NCBI RefSeq assembly: GCF_000365145.1
Contig: NW_008481810.1
Location: 1,860,001-1,924,000 of the forward strand
From: Cyphellophora europaea CBS 101466
Taxonomy: Eukaryota; Ascomycota; Eurotiomycetes; Chaetothyriales; Cyphellophoraceae
Length of the DNA stretch: 64,000 bases
Reading direction: 5' to 3'
Made by a program: the position numbers and the translations under genes. The notes below the pieces were generated by a model, which saw only the letters and a list, made by a program, of their open reading frames with translations, made no database searches and was not told where the DNA came from. Positions 20,044-30,071 of the stretch are shown here, piece after piece (position 1 is the first letter of the stretch; each line of letters starts with the position of its first letter).

Positions 20044-21966
20044 TCACTCCAACCCTATCTCCCTGACTCGGCCAACCACTTTGTCAGGCGAGATCCTAAC
20101 CTTTTTGGTTGCATCATCAAAATACTCCATCCATGCTCCAGGCATGAAGGCTTCCGGATTGTCGATGAGGTGCCAGAAATCTCCCACCAGCTCATCGATC
20201 GGGTTTGTGGTCCATGCTTGCCAGTCGTCGGGCTCAGGGCCGAACGAGAAACTGATAAGCCTCCATGGAAGCTCTCTGTTACTGACCCACGGCCGTTCGA
20301 CCCTTTTCGTAGAAGGACCCTTATAGATATCCCATTCGTAGGACAGCAAGCCGCTCCTCAACTTACTCAATAGCCTCTCACCGTATTCGACCAAGTTCAC
20401 CCCGGCAAATTGAAGCTCGGTAACCCAAAGTCTCAACGCTGGGGTGAAGCTGTATCCGTGCCGTCTCAAGTGGCGAAAACTTTTCTTATACCGCGAGAAG
20501 AATGCCCAGAAGGGGTCAGTATTGGGGGACATTGTGCTGGTGCTGGTAGCGTGGAGGTTAGCACCCGCGGTTACGGCATCTCTCAGTAGACGGCGCCATC
20601 CCGCTAAGTTCTCTGTTCTGCTCTTCGAGTGCTCGAATCCTAGACAGCGGGCGATGAAGAACAGTAGTGTTTCATTGTCGCTATTCTTCAACCAGTATGC
20701 CGCTGGTTCGATTGGGCTGCAACCTAAAGCCGTCTCCAGGAGCTCAGCGGTGGCACCTCGAATAGACCACGTCTCCAATGCCATGGCCCATTTAAATCGC
20801 TCTGCAAGGTCGAGGCTAGCATGAGAAACAAAAGCGCAGCGCTGGACAATTTGGAGGCCTTCTGGATCGCCGCAATAACCAATGTCTCCATTGAACAATG
20901 AAGCCTCGTAAGCCGTAAACGCTGCCTGATCGTACGTCTTGTGCTCCATTAGCAGTCGGAGCAACTCCTGCATTCGCTTTCTTTTGTCTGGTTTCCACCT
21001 AACCCATGCTCTGAACGCTATAGACGCGTGCATCAGAGGCGTTGAACCAATGAAACTCTGCGCGTTGGCCTGAGCACCATTTTGCAAAAGCAATTCGCAT
21101 GCTTCTAGCTGCCCTTGGAACGCGGCGTAATGCAGGGCTGATCTGCCTTCTTTGTCGACGTCGAAGGGAGACGCTGACCCATTCGAGAAGAGCTCCTTCA
21201 TCGTTTCGATGTCACCAGCTTTCGCGGCAAGCATAAACCGTGAAGGTTCTCCAACGACATTCAGGATGCGAAAGTTGTAGTTCCATTCAAAGGATGTAGC
21301 TCGAGTGATCTGCAGGTCGAGTACTGTTTTAAAAAGCCACGACGGGCTTATTAGTCGCATCGACCATGCTTCGGTGCCTCTTCGATGCTTATAGCGTTGT
21401 GATGAAGAATGCAGACAGCTCTCCTTGACCGTCAACGAGGCCTGCTGGCGGGGATCGCTTTGCATTTCAAGATCCCCGAATGCTGGAGGCGCTGACTGCA
21501 GTAACTGCATATGGAGAAAATTCAGAACTTCTAGGATCTTTCCTGTATCGTACTGGCGTTGTTCCCTCTCTTGAAGGTTTTGTGCTGCAACCAAGAACCA
21601 TGTCGCACGTCCGAGTGCCGCCTTATGAGCGGCCAGTGTGGTCTTCGTGGACTCGAATCTCCAATAAGTGCGTTTTTGGTGTTTGAGAAAGCCCTCGTGC
21701 AACCCTTTTGCTTCTTCCAGGAGATGTTTGATTTGTCTCTCACACTGTGCTAAACAAATTCGTACAGATTCGTTGGTGTTTTTGGGGTCGACGCCTTGCT
21801 GTTGATCGGCTATCGACGAGCAGACCTGATGGAATGCTTGAATCTCATCAACGAAGGCGGCAATTTCAGCTGGAGCACCCTTGATCGATTGCCAAAGACT
21901 TTTCAGCTTAATCGTTGTGTCAAGGATCTGCACACAGGCAAATGTAGTACCTACAATATCCGCCAT
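20044..21966 (-). CDS. Ankyrin protein with a fungal STAND-type N-terminal domain
   Basis: 640 aa from MADIVGTTFACVQILDTTIK, single exon; the longer frame begins only at a non-ATG codon. Residues 1-165 form a helical domain like the N-terminal domain of fungal STAND/NLR-like proteins: hydrophobic start, then IKGAPAEIAAFVDEIQAFHQ, then an Arg/Lys/Gln helix. No NACHT or NB-ARC P-loop follows. Around residues 235-340 lie ankyrin-like repeats (DKEGRSALHYAAFQGQLEAC and ANAQSFIGSTPLMHASIAFR). The C-terminal half is Trp-rich and unrecognised. Such fungal proteins are thought to act in non-self recognition or signalling; here that is inference from architecture only. It lies alone in a gene-poor stretch. 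Confidence 0.75.
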   Translation of the reverse strand: MADIVGTTFACVQILDTTIKLKSLWQSIKGAPAEIAAFVDEIQAFHQVCSSIADQQQGVDPKNTNESVRICLAQCERQIKHLLEEAKGLHEGFLKHQKRTYWRFESTKTTLAAHKAALGRATWFLVAAQNLQEREQRQYDTGKILEVLNFLHMQLLQSAPPAFGDLEMQSDPRQQASLTVKESCLHSSSQRYKHRRGTEAWSMRLISPSWLFKTVLDLQITRATSFEWNYNFRILNVVGEPSRFMLAAKAGDIETMKELFSNGSASPFDVDKEGRSALHYAAFQGQLEACELLLQNGAQANAQSFIGSTPLMHASIAFRAWVRWKPDKRKRMQELLRLLMEHKTYDQAAFTAYEASLFNGDIGYCGDPEGLQIVQRCAFVSHASLDLAERFKWAMALETWSIRGATAELLETALGCSPIEPAAYWLKNSDNETLLFFIARCLGFEHSKSRTENLAGWRRLLRDAVTAGANLHATSTSTMSPNTDPFWAFFSRYKKSFRHLRRHGYSFTPALRLWVTELQFAGVNLVEYGERLLSKLRSGLLSYEWDIYKGPSTKRVERPWVSNRELPWRLISFSFGPEPDDWQAWTTNPIDELVGDFWHLIDNPEAFMPGAWMEYFDDATKKVRISPDKVVGRVREIGLE

Positions 21967-24900
21967 GCTTGTTGTAGTAACCAATTGGCCGCGTGATTAG
22001 GTACGACACAGGAGACAACCCTGGCTGTGTTGCTGAGCCAATGTCTATGTGTTCTCCCTCTTGAAAGAGATAATTCGATCTAGAAGACTTGGAAAAATCA
22101 GGAGAACGGGGTGAAGTGGGCTTTGAAAGCAGCAAGAGTATGGATGGAAGGGCATGGGGAGGTGAGGAATCGCTCGATAGCGCTGGGAAGGGGCGAGAAG
22201 TGGCAGTAAGGCTCGCAACGTCTTTATGTTGCCAAACCCCGCCCTGGGCAACAACGATGAGGCAGTGATCAGCACTTTCAGTAGAGGTGATTTTCAGCCT
22301 CATGATTCCCTATTTGAACCTGTTGGCAGGGTCGCAGAAGAACTTCCCGCGGCCAAGTCTCACTCACATCTTCTTGCATGACTTCTAGGTCGCTTTTGAT
22401 ATGGTCGTCGCGGCCTGAGAGGTCGGATATTCAGAACTTTGGTTCTGCTGATATCCGCTAGGTTCAAGGTTGAGGAGGTCGCTTGGACATCGAGTCCCCG
22501 CGCCTTGGCTAGTAGGCTTACCAAAGCTTGGATCTAAAAGCACCCCATCTGTGGTTCTAGCATTTTGATTATCGACATTTTAGCTTAAAGGTCCCACTCG
22601 TGTGGTATTGTAGAGTCAGGTGGGCCCTACCTGGAGCTTCCATTATCGGTAGCATGAGTGTAAAGTACTATCAGGCTGGGGATTTCAGAAAGTGCCGACA
22701 TAGCTTTCCACGCTATGCTACACCGCACGCTGCCGGTTGATTTGCAGTCGCCTTATCCACCAACACAATGCGCAGGTCACGCAGGGATGCATGCACACAG
22801 CCTCGGCCAAGTCGGGATAACTATGGCACGCTGCAGCCATCAGCACGGCAACACTTACGTGACATTCTTTCCCAGCCTGATGCCCGTTTCTCGCTTTATC
22901 AGGTCATGTGCATATTGCAGTCGTGTTGACGAGTCGTCCTGCATGGTTCACCACTCCGCAGTGTATTATATGGGTGAGGTCGAGTGCAACTGAGTTGCAA
23001 TGGTGACACGAGCGGCTGGAATATAAGAAATGCCAGAGAGGAAGTTTTCAGCAAGCCAGAGGGGCTTTGTTGACCGTTCATGCTGATTGTTATCAGGCGT
23101 ACACTCAGGCCAGCAGATTTCCCCTAGATTCGGCTCTCTCTTCCTTCGTAGCGTAATATAATTCCCTTCATGGATCGTCAGCACCTTGGCAGAGCTTCTC
23201 AAGACCGGTGAACAGAATCTGAAGGGAGAGGGTGATGCTACTGGTTGTGTTCAGGATAGGAGGCCATCGACCTATCAGAAAATCGACTATATAGGCCCTA
23301 ATATGCATATGGCTAAGAAAGAAGAGCAACTCCGCCTGGGCTGCCAATTATGCTGCACAGAAGGTCTAACCACTAGCAGGGCTACTACTACTCTGTATTG
23401 ACTCTGTAAAAGCAGCAAAGCAGCAATGCTACCTCGTCCGTGCTCAGCCCCGGTTAGCACCCAACTGTGTTCGGACGATGCCCAACGCCTGCTCTTGGTC
23501 ACGTTTGCAGCCCATCGCCAAGAATCGAGCCCGATGCGAAACCACATTCTGGCTTTGGCATATGTAGCTCGGGTGAGCGTGGAGACATCGAGCGACTTGT
23601 TCATCAGTTAGAGCCTGGCTTTGTGAACTTGATGCATGATCTTCGTCAAGGTCTTCGTTGCCTAGACCTATTGAGGCCTCAGCCGCTACTGGACGGTCGG
23701 ACCACTTCTTTGTAGCAACGACAATAGTCTTTGAATCTCCGGGGAAACGGCTCCTGTTGTCATGGTGTAACACCGTCTGAGAGACTTGTTGTGGTATGCA
23801 GCGCACATCAGATGAGAAATACTCAGGCCTGGAGCAACATGCATGCTTGCTCCTGGGACCCAGTATATGAACAGGCTGATGTAGGCGCTCCGAAGCTCAA
23901 CAATGATACATAATTGACAGAGCAGGCCCCGGACCTGCTACAATGTGAGTTCTAAGGTTCTCAAGTATGCACATGAACAAGGACCAGCATCAGACGGTAT
24001 AAGGGGTCACAGGAGCTAGAATCTGCGAGCACAAGGTGTACCTGCCACAGAGACATTCCGGATCGGAAATTTGCTATCTAGCACATTATGGTATCTATAC
24101 CAATCTAACTATATTGGAATCCAGCAAGCCCGAGTTCAATAGCGTCTTGCCGCCGTGCTGTAGTGGTTTCGCTAGCGAAACCCTCATATCGAGGTGCTGG
24201 AGGCAAGAAGAACCTGCATCACCGCAGTGAAGGTCGCGGTGAAGGCCTCTAACAAATGGTAGCATCGCAACCTTCACCTGGTCGGCAGCTATAACCAGAG
24301 CTGCAACGTCACAGAACTCTCGCACGGCGCGCGAATCTGGCATTGATCTCGTTACCACTCAATAATTTTGCAGCCTCAATCGTCGGCCACCAAATCTCGC
24401 CGATTCCCACGTGTTCGGACCATCGTAGCGGCCGATACCTTGACATGCCCCGCGAGCCGTAGTCTGCGGACCTCTGACGGCTTGCCACTAATAGCGGACG
24501 TACTCGTACTTCACGTACCAGCCTGTGGAGAGGGCTGCAAGGCATCGGTCGCCCCTGTGGACATCGAAGCTTGGCATTGGCAGGCCGCCGCATTTGACGT
24601 GCGCTGATTGCTCAAACGGTTCTGTCATGAATGCTTAAGGCCGATAACAGAGCTGTGATTGGTGGAATGGCCGCAATCGTGGCGCAGGGGTAAGGCTACA
24701 GGGTTTGCGGGCAGAGGGCGTGGCTGTGCGTGTGGAGTGCTTGGGAGGGTGGTGATTGGGAATGATGGGACGGAGAAGGCGATGAACGATTACGTGGCCA
24801 GGGCGCGGGCGAAGCTGGAGGGCCTTGGAGGTACAGGCAAATATATACTGGGCCGGTTGGCCGTCGTTGTAGAGTGGCAGTCTTTCAGAACCAGCACAGA

Positions 24901-24991
24901 GCAACATTACGATTACTACAAAACGCCACTCCGACCAGCAAACAATAAATCGAAGAGCACCCGCCAGACACCACACCCACCCAAAGCCAAT
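21967..24991. other. 3-kb gene-poor region
   Basis: No coding frame longer than about 130 codons, and none with motifs or splice support. No transposase, reverse transcriptase, terminal repeat or tRNA fold was recognised by eye. It may contain decayed or lineage-specific sequence. Confidence 0.4.
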
Positions 24992-25443
24992 ATGGTCCTC
25001 GACCTCATCGCCATAGGTGTAGGTGTCTACCTCGTCATCAGGCACAAAAAGAACAAGTACGGCTTCCCCCCTTCCCCGCCTTCCAGCCTGCCTGCTTGCG
25101 CCCGGAAGCCCTATACTAACACGCCCGCTCCAGGAAAGCTCGTGACGCCGCCTACGCCGCCGGCCAGCCCATCTACAACCGCGACGGTAGCATCACCTAC
25201 CCGCCCAGTTACAGCGGCTGTCCTACACACGGAGGCGAGGGCGTCGGGGCCCGTCAAAACCCGCCACCCAATGCAAATGGGTACCATGATGAGAAGAGGC
25301 AGGTGCCGAACGTGACGGTGAATGAGACGACGGGGTATGGCGAGGCGCCGAGATATATGGAGACTGAGAGCGAGACGTACAAAGGGCCAAGGCAGGAGAC
25401 TAGGGAGGTGATGAGCGAGAAGGAGGAGTATGTGAAGGTTTGA
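24992..25443 (+). CDS. Small single-pass membrane protein, 124 aa
   Basis: Two exons: 24992..25056 and 25134..25443, joined across a 77-nt intron with donor GTACGG, a perfect TACTAAC branch site (25114..25120) and acceptor CAG. The first exon encodes MVLDLIAIGVGVYLVIRHKK, a hydrophobic N-terminal anchor followed by basic residues (N-out, C-in topology likely). The soluble part has YAAGQPIYNRDGSITYPPSY, SGCPTHGGEGV and an acidic tail (SEKEEYVKV). Family unknown. The splice signals and clean frame after joining make it a convincing gene, although the 218-codon unspliced frame over it is misleading. It also shows the C-ending to G-ending codon switch. Confidence 0.7.
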
Positions 25444-25811
25444 GTGTAAGAGAAAGGTGGAAGCGTGAGAGCAAGTACGGGGAGCTAGTGGAGAGTTCTG
25501 CTTTGATGGATGCTCGAGGCGTTGTGGAGTCATGCATATTTTGCTGTTGGTGCTATTCTGAACACCGCTTAATACGACCTGTGCGAGGGAATAGAACACT
25601 CGAGTCTCTTGCTCTGTCCGTCGTCTTATTGGCTTGTGCTTGCTCAAATGAAGCTTTGCCTTATATGGAAGACGCAACCCCGAGACCGACCACGCTGCAC
25701 TGATAGTCGTTACTCTCGACACAAGTCCCGTTACCGACAGGCTGAACAAATCAGTTCGAATGGTTATAATATGAACTCAATACGGCACTCGGTCTACTCT
25801 ATGCCTCAGGC
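25444..25811. other. Intergenic between convergent genes
   Basis: 3' regions of the small membrane protein and the flippase gene. Nothing recognised. Confidence 0.4.
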
Positions 25812-28800
25812 TCATATCCCTTGCACCTTGCGATAACTAGGCGGTTTGTATGCCCTTCCGATGAGCTTCCCACCCCACACTGGGACCAGACTAATCGCTG
25901 CAACAGCCGCCACTCTCCATGCCCAGCTCCAGCTAGCCACGTACTTCAGGTCAAAGTAGTCGTCAAGAAAAGGGACACTAGCTGCGTAGACCACAGCTGT
26001 GCCTAGTATCGAGGCTATCATGACAGGATGCCATGTTGTGACGCTGACGGCGACCATAATCAGCTCGTTGAGCACTAACACCGTGAAGCTGACTGACAAC
26101 ATCTTCTTGCCATCAATGTCTGTCAGCAGTTGGGACAGGCCTTGGATGACAATTCCCTGGTAGACAGACACTAGCACCCAGGTGAAGAAAGACCTGTAGC
26201 TCAGGCTTTGGCCGGATTTGAGCTCCTTATAAAGTTCAGGATACAGGTTGGCAAGATGCTCGTCCACATCGCGGTCAAACACAAGGGAGAAAACAGGCGC
26301 AGTCGTGTAAATGGTTGCATAACCAACAAGAAGCCAATCTTTGAACAGTCCTATCGGCTCCAACTTGTTGGCTATGTTGTACATGGTCTGACAGACAGCG
26401 ATGATAAGGCCACGATGAATGATGAACTGTCCGAGCTTCGCACTGCGTTTGTAGCTGTTTCGCCCATGCCAAACGAGCAATTTGGTCAAGTGACAGAATT
26501 GCGTGACGGAGAAGTCAGCAGCCAGCGAGGCTTGCCGGCCCTCTTTGCCGACGATACCAATACCTACATCAGCGGCTTGGATCATGGACACGTCGTTACC
26601 ACCGTCGCCGATACAGCACACCCGTTTTTTGGTGTACTTTCGGATGAGGTTGGCAACGTCAGCTTTTTGTGTAGGTGAGCAGCGGCATGCAATCACGGCC
26701 GGTAGCAACACCGCCGTGGTGATAAACTGCGTTCGGAAATGGGCCAGAACGAGGGCAAGAGATTCACCATCGATCAGTAAGCAAGAATCAGTACGGTTGC
26801 GGAGCATGTCGAGGGCGTCCTGTGCTTCTGACTTCTGCTTGATCTTTGCCATTGTCTGAATTTGTTGGCCTCTGGCTACCAGCCGAGCCGAAATGGCAAC
26901 GCAGCGTGCTGTTTCAACCTTGTCGCCCGTCAGCATCCAGATCTTGACGCCAGCGTTGCGCAGAAGCTCGAGAGATGGCTTGACGTCCCGCTGTAGTCGG
27001 TCTTCAACGCCTGTTACGCCGAGGAGCTCGAGGTCATGTTCGAGATGTGACTTTATAACGTCGGCGATGCCGGCTTCGCGGTTATGCAATGCCAGCGATG
27101 CTTCGTTGTAAGCGGCTGAGAATGTCTCGTACTGCTCATTTGACAGCTTTCGACGGCCTACGACAAGCGTTCGCAGGCCCTCTCGAGCCATGTTCGCTGT
27201 CTCCTCGTCAAGCCAGTCGTTGGTGACCACGATCGATGACATGACGGTGTCGGCTCCCTTTTGGAAGAACCACATCTCAGAAGACTGCCCTTCTGCCGTG
27301 TCACACGTCATTTGGACGATGATGCCCATACGCTTGCTGTCCGAGGTGAATGGGAAAACGTCTTTGATCTGAGCCCGAATCACGACTTTGCCAGTGTCCA
27401 CCGACTGTACGGTGATGCTTTCCCTGTCTCTCCGGAGAAGCCGAAGGCCGACGCTCTCGGTAAATTCGACAATTGCGATCTCATCCGGTGAAGATGCTTG
27501 GTAAGAGGTGACAGTCTCTCCCTCGACCTCATCGGTGGTGGGTGTAACATTATGACATAGAGACAAGGCAACAACGAGATCTCGCACTCGCACACCTATC
27601 TCTCTTCTGGTTTTGGTGTTCGCACCCATTGTGACTTCACTGAGTCCGGCTTGAGTAGCTTGTCCGAAGGCCTGCTGTATATAAGCCACAACTTCTTCCA
27701 TAGCATCACCAGCGTAAGCTACGGTGCCGACGTGTATCTTTTTGAGCTGCATCTCATTCTGAGTCAAGGTGCCGGTCTTATCCGAAAGCAGGTATTCAAT
27801 TCGACCAAGATCTTCTGGAATAGTGCTGGTCCGCACCACGGTATCGGGAATGCCCTTATCGCGCTCGATGAAGTAAGAATACACGGTCTTTCCCATGTCC
27901 AGATTGACCCGCAAGCTGATGGGAATGATAGTCGAGAATAAGATTAGATATATCGTAATGGCGACATACCAGGGCTTCTGATTTGAAGGCTCGAAGCCTT
28001 CGAGAGCCACAAGCACGATAGATAGGGTGAGAGTAAGAATGCATAAAATCTTGGTCAGGTTGTTGATCTCCATTTCCAGTAAGCCTGTCTTAGACCGTGA
28101 CGGAGAGGTAGAAAGTGCTGATCTGGTCTGCCTGCCAGTGTAGATGACAGCGGCATAGACTGTCGTGTTCGAAGCAATGACCGTGTTGCACCATGCAGTA
28201 TTGTCGATTGTCAAGGGCGCAGATGTGGATTGACTTTCGATTTCAACTCTTTCGATGTCTTGGACATCAGTTTCACTTCCGGCTTCAGGCTGGTCCCTCG
28301 CAAGGTGTGGGTCGTACGCCTCGCGAGGTATGAGCTCCATCGTTCCCACAAAGGAATTGACATCCTTGTCCGGGGCACCGGCTGTGACATTAAGCCTCGT
28401 AAGATCTTTGAGGGACAGCTGTTGACTAAGTGGACAGGGCAACCGCAGCTTCCAGTCCGTCTCGCCATCTAGCTGATCTGTTCGGATGAAAGTCTCACTG
28501 GCAGACTGAGAGGCGAGCTTTTCGTGTTCCTGCTTGCCAACCACGGCAGTGTCACTGACCTGGCTTTGCAAGATCACAACATCCGCCGGGACGCGTTGGT
28601 TCTTATCAAGCTTGAGGACATCTCCCACCTTGATGTCTCGGGACTTTCTCTGCATTTCGAGTCCTGCCGTGCCAGCACGTCTGGTGGCATTAGGAGAGAA
28701 GGATACGACCGTGAACAGCTCCGCGTTAGCCTCGGCGTCTCGCCTTCTCCTCCCAATGTCGTCCCAAGCCTCCTTGCCGATGGATATGGCGAGGACGCAA

Positions 28801-29477
28801 GCCAAGGGCACGATATAAGTCGACATGTATCCAATGCGAAGGAACTCGAAGCTTTGCGACAACGCGACGAGCAGGAAGTATATGTTGAGGAAGAAGCGAA
28901 ACTCGTTGTAAAGAGTCAATGGTAAGAACGACCAGGCAGTATATTTTGCGTTGGACACGATGTTGGTCGGAAACTTTTTCTTCTGCGGACGGGCAATTTC
29001 GACATCGCGCGACTGTAAATGGTCCGCCTTGACATCGTCTCGCATGTCTGCTAATTCCTGCCGGACGAAATCTGGTAATTGCACGCTGGCACGGAAACTT
29101 TGAGCCCGGGAATGAGCGGTGCGTGGTCCGGAGGTCTTGTCGCCCGCTCGCTGAGAGGATCTAACGTTCCATCCTCTCTCTTCGTCAGGCCAGTCGCCGG
29201 CTTGACTTGCGCGGCCATTCCAGCCTCCCAATAGTCCCTGTTCATCATCTTCATCTTGGTACTGCCTCCGACTGCGGTTGCGGTTGCTAGGCCAGAAACG
29301 CCCGGTGCGCGTACCGTTTAACTTTTTCAAAGGTACATCTTGAGCGGCTCCAGAACGGGGATTGCGACTATCAGCAACAGAGGATGCCGCTACCGGGTCT
29401 AGCTCATCGAGGTCGAGATCATCGTCGGAAGCGGAGTCTGGATCGAGGGGACGATGGTAATTGTGTGGTTCTGACAT
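25812..29477 (-). CDS. NEO1: NEO1/ATP9-type P4-ATPase (phospholipid flippase)
   Basis: P-type ATPase subclass IV, 1221 aa, single exon. It moves aminophospholipids to the cytosolic leaflet of Golgi and endosomal membranes. Motifs: DGET at 337-340 (actuator), PISL at 519-522 (P4 signature in TM4), DKTGT with phospho-acceptor D566, and GDGGND at 957-962 (P domain). About ten membrane segments are predicted. The absence of a long C-terminal extension and the RSAKLGQFIIHRGLIIAVCQ segment fit the Neo1/ATP9A/B branch, which works without a Cdc50 subunit. The N-terminal 150 residues are acidic and Arg-rich, probably disordered. It is divergent from SEC16, with 594 bp between the two ATGs. Confidence 0.93.
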   Translation of the reverse strand: MSEPHNYHRPLDPDSASDDDLDLDELDPVAASSVADSRNPRSGAAQDVPLKKLNGTRTGRFWPSNRNRSRRQYQDEDDEQGLLGGWNGRASQAGDWPDEERGWNVRSSQRAGDKTSGPRTAHSRAQSFRASVQLPDFVRQELADMRDDVKADHLQSRDVEIARPQKKKFPTNIVSNAKYTAWSFLPLTLYNEFRFFLNIYFLLVALSQSFEFLRIGYMSTYIVPLACVLAISIGKEAWDDIGRRRRDAEANAELFTVVSFSPNATRRAGTAGLEMQRKSRDIKVGDVLKLDKNQRVPADVVILQSQVSDTAVVGKQEHEKLASQSASETFIRTDQLDGETDWKLRLPCPLSQQLSLKDLTRLNVTAGAPDKDVNSFVGTMELIPREAYDPHLARDQPEAGSETDVQDIERVEIESQSTSAPLTIDNTAWCNTVIASNTTVYAAVIYTGRQTRSALSTSPSRSKTGLLEMEINNLTKILCILTLTLSIVLVALEGFEPSNQKPWYVAITIYLILFSTIIPISLRVNLDMGKTVYSYFIERDKGIPDTVVRTSTIPEDLGRIEYLLSDKTGTLTQNEMQLKKIHVGTVAYAGDAMEEVVAYIQQAFGQATQAGLSEVTMGANTKTRREIGVRVRDLVVALSLCHNVTPTTDEVEGETVTSYQASSPDEIAIVEFTESVGLRLLRRDRESITVQSVDTGKVVIRAQIKDVFPFTSDSKRMGIIVQMTCDTAEGQSSEMWFFQKGADTVMSSIVVTNDWLDEETANMAREGLRTLVVGRRKLSNEQYETFSAAYNEASLALHNREAGIADVIKSHLEHDLELLGVTGVEDRLQRDVKPSLELLRNAGVKIWMLTGDKVETARCVAISARLVARGQQIQTMAKIKQKSEAQDALDMLRNRTDSCLLIDGESLALVLAHFRTQFITTAVLLPAVIACRCSPTQKADVANLIRKYTKKRVCCIGDGGNDVSMIQAADVGIGIVGKEGRQASLAADFSVTQFCHLTKLLVWHGRNSYKRSAKLGQFIIHRGLIIAVCQTMYNIANKLEPIGLFKDWLLVGYATIYTTAPVFSLVFDRDVDEHLANLYPELYKELKSGQSLSYRSFFTWVLVSVYQGIVIQGLSQLLTDIDGKKMLSVSFTVLVLNELIMVAVSVTTWHPVMIASILGTAVVYAASVPFLDDYFDLKYVASWSWAWRVAAVAAISLVPVWGGKLIGRAYKPPSYRKVQGI

Positions 29478-30071
29478 GCTCCGTCCCGCTCATCACGGTC
29501 TTCAGCCGTACAAGAGACGGAATCGCAGCGCAAGGGTCGCGTGAAGTTGCTGCGTAGGGGCGAGCGCTCTTGAACTGCAGGACCGGCTAGGAAGGAGTCC
29601 TGGCGGGTGAGGGTTGTTGAGATCGCGCTAACGCGGAGTTTGAGACGGGTGTCCTGGACAGATCAGGCGTGTTCGTCGTAGATTTCCGGGCTTTGCAAGT
29701 TGCGAAGGAGGACATAAGCGTGGTGGGAGGGCATCTCAAATGTGGTTTCATGAAAGATGCCAGTTGCCTGCGGCCGACCCAAAGCGGGAAATAGTGGGTC
29801 CGCATGCTCCGCGCTGATCTGGACGGATGAACTTCACTGACAACCTGGACGCGCTGCCACCAACATCTGTCCTTCATTCTTCGTCCCGCAATCACATCAT
29901 CGTTGGCGCCCGATTCTCTCTGCGCTGACGTATCCACCCCGTTAACAGAATGTATTAGTACCTGCATTGCGCGCCGCTTCCTTTCGTGTACATGTATGGG
30001 AGGCCCTGCCCCTTTCGTCATCTAGCGTGACTGACATTCTTCAGTACCGCACCGAGCCACATCCTTTCGAG
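29478..30071. promoter_or_regulatory. Shared divergent promoter region of NEO1-like and SEC16
   Basis: 594 bp between two head-to-head ATGs. No TATA box is obvious, as usual for housekeeping genes. The region holds leaders of both genes and must contain both promoters. Confidence 0.6.

Noticed and set aside
23444..23806. 120-codon minus-strand frame in the gene-poor region
   Set aside because: No motif, overlaps other open frames on both strands, no splice or promoter support.
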